Part shown: positions 1-6,260 of the stretch, in pieces
Position numbering within the stretch: position 1 is the first letter of the stretch
Layout of the letters: every line of letters starts with the position of its first letter
DNA from: an uncultured Lachnospiraceae bacterium
GTDB taxonomy: Bacteria; Bacillota; Clostridia; Lachnospirales; Lachnospiraceae
Direction of reading: 5' to 3'
DNA length: 40,576 nt
Assembly (NCBI GenBank): GCA_946040795.1
Contig: CAMGCK010000010.1
Coordinates: forward strand, 1 to 40,576
Notes under the pieces: model-generated
What the model was told of the DNA's origin: nothing
What the model saw: the letters and a program-made list of their open reading frames with translations, nothing else
Database searches by the model: none
Translations under genes and position numbers: made by a program

Positions 1-110
1 GATTTAATCTGCGGTAAAGTTGCCGTAGGTGGGAACTATAATTCGACGCGGGACATTATTCAACTATAAACCGAGTAAGTCCATTCTCGCATTCCTGGCT
101 TCTCTGTAAT
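1..110. other. left-edge sequence with no recognisable gene
   Basis: No open reading frame with a ribosome binding site and no RNA gene can be recognised here. The stretch is followed directly by inverted repeats and IS remnants, so it is probably part of the same mobile-element debris. It may be the end of an element lying outside the window. Confidence 0.4.
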
Positions 111-179
111 AATTATGTTCTGTAAAAACAGTGCCGTGTAGTGAATTCAAAGGATTATGCGGCACTACAGAACATAATT
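111..179. repeat. imperfect inverted repeat, 19 bp per arm
   Basis: The left arm at 111-123 plus 130-135 is the exact reverse complement of 161-179, apart from a 6-nt bulge at 124-129. The outer 14 bp (111-124 against 166-179, AATTATGTTCTGTA) pair perfectly. The loop is about 25 nt. A long bulged hairpin like this could be an element end, a recombination site or a transcription stop. There is no T-run after it, so an intrinsic terminator is unlikely. Confidence 0.75.
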
Positions 180-200
180 CTGCTCACAACATAATTCCTG

Positions 201-220
201 TTATGCTCTGTAGAACATAA
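201..220. repeat. third copy of the TTATG-TCTGTA motif, palindromic
   Basis: TTATG and CATAA flank a 10-bp centre, and the left half (TTATGCTCTGTA) differs by one base from the motif at 113-124 and by one base from the reverse complement of 166-177. With the hairpin just upstream this makes at least three related motifs in 110 bp. Inverted half-sites around a short spacer are typical of tyrosine-recombinase core sites, but no recombinase gene is visible. Confidence 0.5.
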
Positions 221-221
221 A

Positions 222-440
222 AGAAAGAACTGGGAAGTCATTGATACCATAAACGGAGCCAAGACATCCGCTGTGATCTACAGTATCGCAGAGACAGCAA
301 AGGCCAATAACCTGAAGCCCTACGAATACTTTGAGCATTTGCTGACCGTGATTCCGGAACACATGGAAGACACAGACCGCAGCTTTTTGGAAGAACTGCT
401 CCCCTGGTCACCGGCGCTGCCGGAAAACATTCGAAAATAA
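222..440 (+). pseudogene. IS66 family transposase, C-terminal fragment
   Basis: Seventy-two codons remain, starting RKNWEVIDTINGAK and ending with the stop codon at 438-440. The core YSIAETAKANNLKPYEYFEHLL and the closing LLPWSPALPENIRK segment are characteristic of the C-terminal region of IS66 TnpC transposases. The DDE catalytic domain that should lie upstream is absent. The sequence before codon 222 belongs to the inverted-repeat cluster and has in-frame stops. The fragment cannot encode an active transposase. Confidence 0.85.
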
Positions 441-502
441 AATTTACAACAGGCCACGAAAGTGGCTTAAGATTGTCAAGGTACTTGCTATGGATCGTTT
501 AC

Positions 503-628
503 GAGAGTACTGACACCGATACCGAGGTTTTTGACACATTCAACCTGAGTGAGATCAGGGTGTTCCTTGCGATAGTTGACAGCATCCAACTTGAACTGCT
601 TGGTGTGATGAGATTTTTGTCTTGACAT
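503..628 (-). pseudogene. IS3-like transposase OrfA, N-terminal fragment
   Basis: The product starts MSRQKSHHTKQFKLDAV and contains HPDLTQVECVKNLGIGVSTL, the N-terminal helix-turn-helix region of IS3-family OrfA proteins that binds the element ends. After codon 42 the reading frame runs into the GTAA terminus of the IS66 remnant and stops four codons later (TAG at 488-490). An AGGAGGA site lies just upstream of the ATG at 626-628. OrfB and the rest of OrfA are missing, so the fragment is dead. Confidence 0.75.
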
Positions 629-706
629 AATGAGATCCTCCTCTTAGTAATTATACAATACTTTCGAGGATTTCTCATTTTGTTTTGTACTAATTAGTTG
701 CTAACA
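503..706 (-). mobile_element. IS3-like element remnant (left end and start of orfA)
   Basis: On the minus strand this carries a leader of about 75 bp, a strong AGGAGGA ribosome binding site and the first 42 codons of a helix-turn-helix orfA. The outer limit near 706 is a guess: the leader begins TGTTAGCAAC there, and IS3 ends start with TG. The gene is cut at 503 by what looks like the right terminus of the IS66 remnant, giving a nested insertion. Confidence 0.55.
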
Positions 707-796
707 CTAATATGTTAAGAGACGTTTGCAGGTTTGTGACGAGTATTATGGTTTTAAGTAGTGACAGTAAACATTTTTAGTATGGAAATAAGCCTT

Positions 797-1561
797 ATGA
801 ATTATGAAATACTTCACAGATTAAACAGCATCCTTTTCACCTCCTCCCGCATCGTATTCTTCACCGGCGCCGGCGTTTCCACGGAATCCGGTATTCCGGA
901 CTTTCGATCGGCTTCCGGCATTTACAATGAGAAGCTGGGATATGAGGTCTCACCGGAAGAGATGGTTTCGCACTCATATTATGTGCGATATCCAAAGGAA
1001 TTCTTTGATTTTTACAAAAAGAAGCTGATCTATCCGGAGGCAGAACCCAACGCTTGTCATAAAGCCATCGCCCGGTTGGAGGAAATGGGCAAATGCAGCG
1101 CGGTGGTGACGCAGAACATTGACGGCCTTCATCAGAAAGCCGGCAGCAAAAATGTTTATGAACTGCATGGTTCGGTGCAACGCAACTACTGTGAACGCTG
1201 TCATACTTTTTATGACGCCGATTATGTGCTGAAAGCCGATGGAATTCCGATGTGCGCAAAGTCCGGCTGCGGAGGACGCGTCAAACCGGATGTGGTGCTG
1301 TATGAAGAAAGCCTGAATGAAGACGTGGTGGAAGGCGCCGTTCAGGCAATCCGTGAAGCGGACACGCTGGTGATCGGCGGAACATCGCTCGTGGTTTATC
1401 CGGCAGCGGGGCTGATCCGTTATTTCCACGGAAAGAATCTGGTACTGATCAACAAGTCTGAAACCTCGCAGGACAGAAGAGCGGATCTGGTGATTCATGA
1501 GAACATCGGTGAAGTCATGGCGGAGGTCATGAAGCAAATGACCGATGAAACCACAAAGTGA
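797..1561 (+). CDS. Sir2-family NAD-dependent protein deacylase (sirtuin)
   Basis: The product is a cytoplasmic sirtuin that would remove acyl groups from lysines using NAD, giving nicotinamide and O-acyl-ADP-ribose. From the ATG at 797 it is 254 aa, the usual size for bacterial CobB/SrtN proteins. Seen in the sequence are the NAD-binding motif GAGVSTESGIPDFR (about residues 24-37), TQNIDGLHQKAG (105-116), the catalytic His in ELHGS (about 124), and four zinc-binding cysteines (about 132, 135, 153, 158). Other in-frame starts are GTG 761 and ATG 782. I prefer 797 because GGAAAT lies 7 nt before it and its length fits the family best. It stands alone next to IS debris, with no obvious operon partner. 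Confidence 0.9.
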   Translation: MNYEILHRLNSILFTSSRIVFFTGAGVSTESGIPDFRSASGIYNEKLGYEVSPEEMVSHSYYVRYPKEFFDFYKKKLIYPEAEPNACHKAIARLEEMGKCSAVVTQNIDGLHQKAGSKNVYELHGSVQRNYCERCHTFYDADYVLKADGIPMCAKSGCGGRVKPDVVLYEESLNEDVVEGAVQAIREADTLVIGGTSLVVYPAAGLIRYFHGKNLVLINKSETSQDRRADLVIHENIGEVMAEVMKQMTDETTK

Positions 1562-1655
1562 GATTTCGCGTTCTGCTTTGTTCAGTGACGGAAATAATGC
1601 ATGATGCAGAAAGAAGTACGTCTGTGATCCGGATGATCATGGATGATTCGGAAAA

Positions 1656-2669
1656 GTGAGCAAAAAATCCAGGAAAACTAAGAAGAATAGAAAAGTATAT
1701 TATACGGTCATTGCGGTTCTGTACACCTTCATGATCGCAGCAGCGGTTCTTCTCGCAATTCTTGCGGTCGATGTGACTGAAATGAAAAAAGCGGAAGTAC
1801 GTGCTTCCTACGAGGCTTCCATAGCGGAAGCAATGGCAGCAAGTTCGCTTGCAGAGTCCGCGGCGCAGTCCAAGGCTCAGGCAGAAGCGGCCTCCAATGA
1901 AGCAGCACAATCCATTGCAGCGGCTGCGCCGGACGGAGAGAATGCCGGAGATGCGGTTATGGGTCCGGCGGGTGAAGTCGGGGAATCGGACGAGGAAGAA
2001 TGGCTAAAAGACGAGTCCCGTTTTGAAGAAAAGCTGGAGTCCATGTCTAATGCGCATGAGGGGACTTTTGTGGCTGAATCACAGCATGTTCATCAGTTTT
2101 CAGGCCGTATTCTGATCGGAGACTCGCGAACTGTCATGCTGCAACGTGCTGTGGATCCGGAACCGGAGGATATTTTTATCGCAAAAGGTGCCATGTCCTA
2201 TGAATGGTTTGCAGAAGAGGCCGTCCCGCGTCTAAGAATGGCCTTGGACATCGACCCGAACTATGCGGTCATAATCAATATGGGCGTCAATGACTGCGCC
2301 AATTTCACTGCCGGCTGGCGGGAGTATTTTGTGAATGATTATGTGGATCTGATCAATAAACTTTGTATTCAGTATCCGACTACCTATTTTTATTTTGCGT
2401 CCATCGGACATATTCGGAATTTTTATCCCAGTGCCGGGCGTTTCCTGAGTGATACGGCGGTCAATGAGACCATTGATGTGTTCAACAGTACGATGAGGAA
2501 CAATTGCATCGCCTATTATATCGATCTTTGTGAATATCTGGAAGAGGATGGTTACGGCTGGGCAGACAATGTTCACTACAACAGTGAGTGCAGCAAGCGG
2601 ATCTACGACTATGTGAAAGAACAGGTGGGGAAAAATGACGGCCCTGCGGCGTACATCCTGAAAGAGTAA
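1656..2669 (+). CDS. membrane-anchored SGNH/GDSL hydrolase-like protein
   Basis: This 337-aa protein has a basic start and one N-terminal membrane segment (about 16-40). An alanine/glutamate-rich, probably helical stalk (45-92) and an acidic linker follow. The C-terminal domain has the SGNH blocks: GDS at 155-157 (Ser157 nucleophile), GVND at 210-213, and D304-x-x-H307 in the ADNVHY segment. By family it would be an esterase or acetyl-transfer-related hydrolase acting outside the membrane, for example on cell-wall or polysaccharide acetyl groups. The substrate cannot be read from sequence. The start is GTG with only a weak ribosome site, so the exact N-terminus is uncertain. The N-terminal region is low complexity. 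Confidence 0.75.
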   Translation: MSKKSRKTKKNRKVYYTVIAVLYTFMIAAAVLLAILAVDVTEMKKAEVRASYEASIAEAMAASSLAESAAQSKAQAEAASNEAAQSIAAAAPDGENAGDAVMGPAGEVGESDEEEWLKDESRFEEKLESMSNAHEGTFVAESQHVHQFSGRILIGDSRTVMLQRAVDPEPEDIFIAKGAMSYEWFAEEAVPRLRMALDIDPNYAVIINMGVNDCANFTAGWREYFVNDYVDLINKLCIQYPTTYFYFASIGHIRNFYPSAGRFLSDTAVNETIDVFNSTMRNNCIAYYIDLCEYLEEDGYGWADNVHYNSECSKRIYDYVKEQVGKNDGPAAYILKE

Positions 2670-2691
2670 CTTTGATAATTTCATAAAGCAC

Positions 2692-2720
2692 TTGCAATAC
2701 TTTTGAAAGTATGCTAATAT
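2692..2720 (+). promoter_or_regulatory. promoter for tRNA-Leu(CAA)-secG
   Basis: TTGCAA at 2692-2697, a 17-bp spacer and TAATAT at 2715-2720 form a sigma-A type promoter, with TGC directly before the -10 giving an extended -10. It ends about 20 bp before the tRNA. Confidence 0.65.
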
Positions 2721-2739
2721 CTGTATGTTATAGGCATCT

Positions 2740-2822
2740 GCCGGTGTGTCGGAATGGCAGACGATGCAGACTCAAAATCTGTTGTGGGCAACCACGTGTG
2801 GGTTCGAGTCCCACTACCGGCA
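2740..2822 (+). tRNA. tRNA-Leu (anticodon CAA)
   Basis: The 83-nt sequence folds as a class II tRNA. The acceptor stem pairs GCCGGTG with TACCGGC and the discriminator is A. The anticodon stem CAGA/TCTG encloses CTCAAAA with anticodon CAA. The long variable arm is TGGGCAACCA, and the T-arm carries GGTTCGAGTCC. CCA is not encoded. The tRNA lies 27 bp before secG with no terminator between them, so the two are probably transcribed together and separated by tRNA 3' processing. Confidence 0.95.
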
Positions 2823-2849
2823 TCAATTTTAAAAAGGAGTATTCAAAAA

Positions 2850-3092
2850 ATGGCAGCATTAAGATACATTTTAATGAGTCTTTTCATCATATGCGGTATT
2901 GTCCTGATTGCAACGATCATGCTTCAGGAAGGCAAATCTGCAGGTCTTGGTTCTTTGGGCGGTATGTCCTCAGCTGATACATACTGGGAGAAGAACAAGG
3001 GTCGTTCCAAGGAAGGTCTTCTTCAGAAGGTCACCACGATTGCTGCAGTTGCTTTCTTTGTACTCGGCATTGTGCTTGCTATCAATTTCTAA
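2850..3092 (+). CDS. secG: preprotein translocase subunit SecG
   Basis: SecG is the small third subunit of the SecYEG protein-export channel in the cytoplasmic membrane. The 80-aa product has two membrane segments (about 5-22 and 58-79) around the conserved loop MLQEGKSAGLGSLGG and a serine/glycine-rich stretch, the usual SecG architecture and length. The ATG at 2850 follows AAAAAGGAG at good spacing. A longer in-frame reading from within the tRNA is not credible. A strong terminator follows directly, so tRNA-Leu and secG form their own short transcript. Placement before rnr and smpB is a familiar Gram-positive order. Confidence 0.95.
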   Translation: MAALRYILMSLFIICGIVLIATIMLQEGKSAGLGSLGGMSSADTYWEKNKGRSKEGLLQKVTTIAAVAFFVLGIVLAINF

Positions 3093-3105
3093 TTGAAATT
3101 TATTG

Positions 3106-3136
3106 AGCGCTCCGGACAATCTCCGGAGCGCTTTTG
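3106..3136 (+). terminator. intrinsic terminator after secG
   Basis: A perfect 11-bp stem (3106-3116 with 3122-3132) closes a 5-nt loop and is followed by TTTTG. Confidence 0.9.
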
Positions 3137-3244
3137 TATACAAAGAAAATCAATCAATTCATGGGCTGCGCTTGTGCACGCCGAAAGTGCGAAGCACAAA
3201 GGCGGACATTCTATATTATGCTGCTTCAGGAAAGGAGGTGCATC

Positions 3245-5299
3245 ATGAATCGCAAAAAAGCAAAAGAACAGCTGATCATCGGCGTATTTGAATCTCATCA
3301 GAACGGTTTTGGTTTTGTGCGCGTTCCCGGAAATGATGAGACCGAACCGTACGATGTTTACATCGCGGAACGGAATACAAACGGCGCGTTCCATAAGGAC
3401 ACTGTGGGCATCAAGCTGATCCAGGGTAAATTTCCGGATAAGAAGGAAGGAAAGATCATCAAGATCCTGGAACATGAGGTCAAGACTGTGGTGGGACTGT
3501 ATCGGAAGAATAAATCCTTTGTTTTTGTCATTCCGGATGACGTGAAAATGGCCCGCGACATTTTTGTGAAATTTGACAACAGCAAAAATGCTGAGAATAA
3601 TCAGAAGGTCATTGTCCGGATCACGACTTTTGGCGATATGAAGCACAATCCGGAGGGGCAGGTCATCAAGATTCTCGGAGATAAAAACGATCCGGCCGTC
3701 GATACGCTGTCCATAGCGGCAAAATACGATATTCCGCAGCGCTTTAATTTTAATGTGCGCGAAGAACTGAAACAGATTCCGCAGGAAGTACGGGAGGAAG
3801 AACGCGCTCAAAGAAAAGATCTGCGTGATCTTTATACCGTCACCATCGACTCGGAGAGTGCGCGCGACCTGGACGATGCCATTTCCCTTACCTTTGACGG
3901 TGAGCATTATCATCTGGGTGTCCACATTGCCGATGTAACGCATTATGTAAGAGAGGGTTCCGCCCTGGACCGTGAGGCTCTGCGCCGCGGTACTTCGGTT
4001 TATTTCCCGGACCGTGTCATTCCGATGCTTCCGGAGGAGCTTTCAAACGGCATCTGCTCATTGAATGCCGGTGTGGATCGTCTGGCCATGAGCTGCATCA
4101 TGACCATTGACCAAGAGGGCAATATTACCGGCCACGAGCTTTGTGAATCAGTGATCCATGTGGATAAGCGTTTATCCTATCATGGGGTGATGGCGGATCT
4201 TTCGCGCGGTGCAGCCGTGGAGGGAAGATCAGCGGATGCTGAATCCGCGAAGGAGAATGAAAACGCGAAATTTGAAAAGACAGTCCTTGGAAAATATAAA
4301 GGGACAGATATAAGTGACGAAGAATTCCCGCAGCTTCTTGCTTTTGAACGCCTCATGCTGGAGCTCTCCTTAAAGCTTCGCGAAAAGCGTTATAAGCGCG
4401 GGGCCATCGACTTTGATTTCCCGGAATCGGAGATCATCTTAAATGAACGCGGCCGTGTTGCAGACATTCGCCCCTATGAGCGCAGTGAAGCAACACGCCT
4501 CATTGAAGATTTCATGCTGGCTGCGAATGAAACCATCGCGGAAGACGCGTTCTGGCAGGAACTTCCGTTCCTGTACCGCGTCCATGACAAGCCGGATGAA
4601 GGACGAATGAAGCGTTTTGCTGTTTTCCTCAATAACTTCGGCTATACGATCCACTTTTCAAACGGTGAGATCTATCCGATGGAGCTCTCCAAGCTCCTGA
4701 CAAAGATTGCCGGAACGGAAGAGGAAGCGCTTTTGTCACGACTCATGCTGCGTTCGCTGAAGAAAGCAGCGTACCGTTCGGAACCCGGCATGCATTTTGG
4801 CTTGGCAGCCAATTATTACACGCACTTTACAAGCCCCATCCGCCGTTATCCGGATCTGCAGATCCATCGGATCCTGAAAGAAAACCTGAAAAACGGCATG
4901 ACTCCGCAGCGCCGCCTGCACTATGACACGATCCTTCCGGAAGTGGCACTGCAGACATCGGAAACCGAGCGCCGCGCGGACGATTGTGAGCGTGAAGCGG
5001 ACAAGCTGAAGAAAACGCAGTACATGCGGCGTTTCCTCGGTGAGCAGTTTACCGGCATTATTTCCGGAATGACGAAATACGGCATGTACATTGAACTCCC
5101 GAATACAGTGGAGGGCATGGTCCATGTCAGTACGCTCACGGATGATTATTACACCTTCATTGAAGAAGAATACATTTTTGCGGGACAGATGACCGGCCGT
5201 ACCTATCGGCTTGGCCAGAAGGTCGATGTGATCGTCACCGGAACGGATGAAGACACCCGCACCATTGATTTCAGGATGGCAAACCATGAAAGAGACTAA
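3245..5299 (+). CDS. rnr: ribonuclease R
   Basis: RNase R is a processive 3'-to-5' exoribonuclease that degrades structured RNA and works with tmRNA-SmpB in clearing stalled messages. The 684-aa product has N-terminal cold-shock/OB domains (about 1-170), the RNB catalytic domain with the acidic active-site motif [10 protein letters not shown] near residue 205, and a C-terminal S1 RNA-binding domain (about 610-684). A charged insertion of about 40 residues near residue 320-360 (rich in Ala, Glu and Lys) is unusual. The ATG at 3245 is chosen because of the AAAGGAGGTG site 5 nt upstream. The frame is open further upstream, but that part encodes nothing RNase R-like. The last 14 bases overlap smpB. 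Confidence 0.97.
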   Translation: MNRKKAKEQLIIGVFESHQNGFGFVRVPGNDETEPYDVYIAERNTNGAFHKDTVGIKLIQGKFPDKKEGKIIKILEHEVKTVVGLYRKNKSFVFVIPDDVKMARDIFVKFDNSKNAENNQKVIVRITTFGDMKHNPEGQVIKILGDKNDPAVDTLSIAAKYDIPQRFNFNVREELKQIPQEVREEERAQRKDLRDLYTVTIDSESARDLDDAISLTFDGEHYHLGVHIADVTHYVREGSALDREALRRGTSVYFPDRVIPMLPEELSNGICSLNAGVDRLAMSCIMTIDQEGNITGHELCESVIHVDKRLSYHGVMADLSRGAAVEGRSADAESAKENENAKFEKTVLGKYKGTDISDEEFPQLLAFERLMLELSLKLREKRYKRGAIDFDFPESEIILNERGRVADIRPYERSEATRLIEDFMLAANETIAEDAFWQELPFLYRVHDKPDEGRMKRFAVFLNNFGYTIHFSNGEIYPMELSKLLTKIAGTEEEALLSRLMLRSLKKAAYRSEPGMHFGLAANYYTHFTSPIRRYPDLQIHRILKENLKNGMTPQRRLHYDTILPEVALQTSETERRADDCEREADKLKKTQYMRRFLGEQFTGIISGMTKYGMYIELPNTVEGMVHVSTLTDDYYTFIEEEYIFAGQMTGRTYRLGQKVDVIVTGTDEDTRTIDFRMANHERD

Positions 5300-5750
5300 G
5301 AAACTGATCGCCAATAATAAAAAAGCATATCACGATTACTTTATCGAAGAAAAGTTTGAATGCGGCATCGTCCTTGCAGGCACGGAGGTCAAATCCATGC
5401 GCCTCGGTCAGTGTTCACTGAAGGAGAGTTTTGTTCGAATCGAAAAGGAAGAGGTATACATTTATTCGATGCATATCAGTCCGTATGAAAAGGGCAATAT
5501 TTTCAACAAGGATCCGCTTCGCGTCCGCAAGCTTCTGATGCACAAGAGGGAGATCCGGAAGTTAGCGGGAAAGATCAAGGAGAAGGGTTATACGCTGGTT
5601 CCTCTTGAAACATATTTCCATGAAGGCAAGGTCAAGGTGGAGATCGCGCTGGCAAGAGGTAAAAAGCTTTATGACAAGCGGGACGCACTGGCTGAAAAGC
5701 AGAGTCAGCGCGACATTGAGCGTGCTTTCAGGGAACGGCAGAAGTATTGA
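5286..5750 (+). CDS. smpB: SsrA-binding protein SmpB
   Basis: SmpB binds the tRNA-like end of tmRNA and delivers it to stalled ribosomes for trans-translation. The 154-aa product shows the family signature: [15 protein letters not shown] at the start, [17 protein letters not shown], the HISPYEKGN block, and a basic C-terminal tail with [15 protein letters not shown]. Length and order are standard. The ATG at 5286 lies inside the end of rnr (14-bp overlap), with AGGATGG upstream, so translation is probably coupled to rnr. The tmRNA gene itself was not found next to it. Confidence 0.97.
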   Translation: MKETKKLIANNKKAYHDYFIEEKFECGIVLAGTEVKSMRLGQCSLKESFVRIEKEEVYIYSMHISPYEKGNIFNKDPLRVRKLLMHKREIRKLAGKIKEKGYTLVPLETYFHEGKVKVEIALARGKKLYDKRDALAEKQSQRDIERAFRERQKY

Positions 5751-5810
5751 CTCAGTGGACGGGAAACACCGGGACGGACATAAAAAAAGACAATACGAAA
5801 GGGTCCGGTC

Positions 5811-5957
5811 ATGGCAGTAAACGGACTCAGCTTAATTGAAGGCGGTCCCCATGGCGGCGGCATGTATGACGGAAAAGATGAGAAGCACAATGATTTTCCG
5901 CATACAGCGCACTGGTCGGAACTGGCAAAGGAGTGGCTGCTTCGGCAGGATTTCTGA
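5811..5957 (+). CDS. small ORF, 48 aa, unknown
   Basis: ATG at 5811 is preceded by GAAAGGG at 8 nt, and the frame runs 48 codons to TGA. The product has a glycine-rich start (EGGPHGGG), a histidine/acidic middle and an amphipathic Trp-containing end (HWSELAKEWLLRQDF). It has no membrane segment and I recognise no family. It lies between smpB and a terminator, so it could be the last gene of the rnr-smpB transcript. The clean ribosome site, the terminator just after it and the codon use argue for a real gene. Its length alone would not. Confidence 0.5.
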   Translation: MAVNGLSLIEGGPHGGGMYDGKDEKHNDFPHTAHWSELAKEWLLRQDF

Positions 5958-5997
5958 CCGTTAACCGGGTATGAAACTTTTGAATATGAAACAGCAG

Positions 5998-6025
5998 AGA
6001 GCATCCTCACGCAGGGTGCTCTTTT
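5998..6025 (+). terminator. intrinsic terminator after rnr-smpB
   Basis: A 9-bp stem (AGAGCATCC at 5998-6006 with GGGTGCTCT at 6014-6022, one G-U pair) is followed by TTTT. Confidence 0.75.
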
Positions 6026-6061
6026 CATGCGTATGGCTTTTATCCTGTGTCGTTGTTTTTT

Positions 6062-6096
6062 AACATCGTACACTGCAGTTTCTCAACATCATACAC
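6062..6096 (+). repeat. direct repeat upstream of the topoisomerase promoter
   Basis: AACATCGTACAC at 6062-6073 and AACATCATACAC at 6085-6096 differ at one base and start 23 bp apart, about two helical turns. The second copy ends 4 bp before the -35 box. This is the position of an activator or repressor site, but the binding protein is unknown. Confidence 0.45.
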
Positions 6097-6100
6097 CCAC

Positions 6101-6129
6101 TTGAAATAGAAACGTTCATGTGCTATAAT
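6101..6129 (+). promoter_or_regulatory. promoter of the topoisomerase operon
   Basis: TTGAAA at 6101-6106, a 17-bp spacer and TATAAT at 6124-6129. Transcription would begin near 6136 and give a leader of about 125 nt. The 5958-6260 gap therefore holds the terminator of the previous transcript, direct repeats, this promoter and a structured leader. I see no gene in it. Confidence 0.8.
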
Positions 6130-6141
6130 TTTATGGCTTAT

Positions 6142-6198
6142 ATACTAGATATAGTATCACATTCGGTCATGAGAATGCGGAAGCCTGAAAGCTCCGCA
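6142..6198 (+). promoter_or_regulatory. structured leader: small palindrome and hairpin
   Basis: ATACTA at 6142-6147 and TAGTAT at 6152-6157 form an inverted repeat just after the predicted transcription start. A second hairpin pairs TGCGGAAGC (6176-6184) with GCTCCGCA (6191-6198) with one bulged base. Either an operator or supercoiling-sensitive leader control is possible. No riboswitch family is recognised. Confidence 0.4.
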
Positions 6199-6260
6199 GG
6201 TACTGCGGCCTTGAAAAGCCAAAGAGAACTTACATATGATACATCCGTTTGGAGGTAATA

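Larger units (their letters stand above)
195..502 (+). mobile_element. right-end remnant of an IS66-family element
   Basis: This segment holds the C-terminal codons of an IS66 transposase followed by about 60 bp of non-coding DNA ending in GTTTAC at 497-502. Read inward from that end the terminus is GTAAACGATCC, which fits the GTAA-type termini of IS66 elements. The DNA immediately beyond continues an IS3-like orfA, so 502/503 is a likely insertion boundary. The expected 8-bp target duplicate would be 503-510, but the left end of the element is missing. A small hairpin (GGCCAC/GTGGC) lies at 452-466. Confidence 0.6.

Noticed and set aside
137..149. 13-nt sequence TGTAGTGAATTCA also present at 36045-36057
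   Set aside because: Several 13-mer repeats are expected by chance in a 40-kb window, and the contexts are unrelated.
2754..2849. Upstream extension of secG starting inside the tRNA gene
   Set aside because: The added residues are encoded by the tRNA, and a proper ribosome site precedes the ATG at 2850.
5751..6260. tmRNA gene (ssrA) after smpB
   Set aside because: I looked for the tRNA-like ends and the tag reading frame and did not find them. The gap is explained by a small ORF, a terminator and a promoter.
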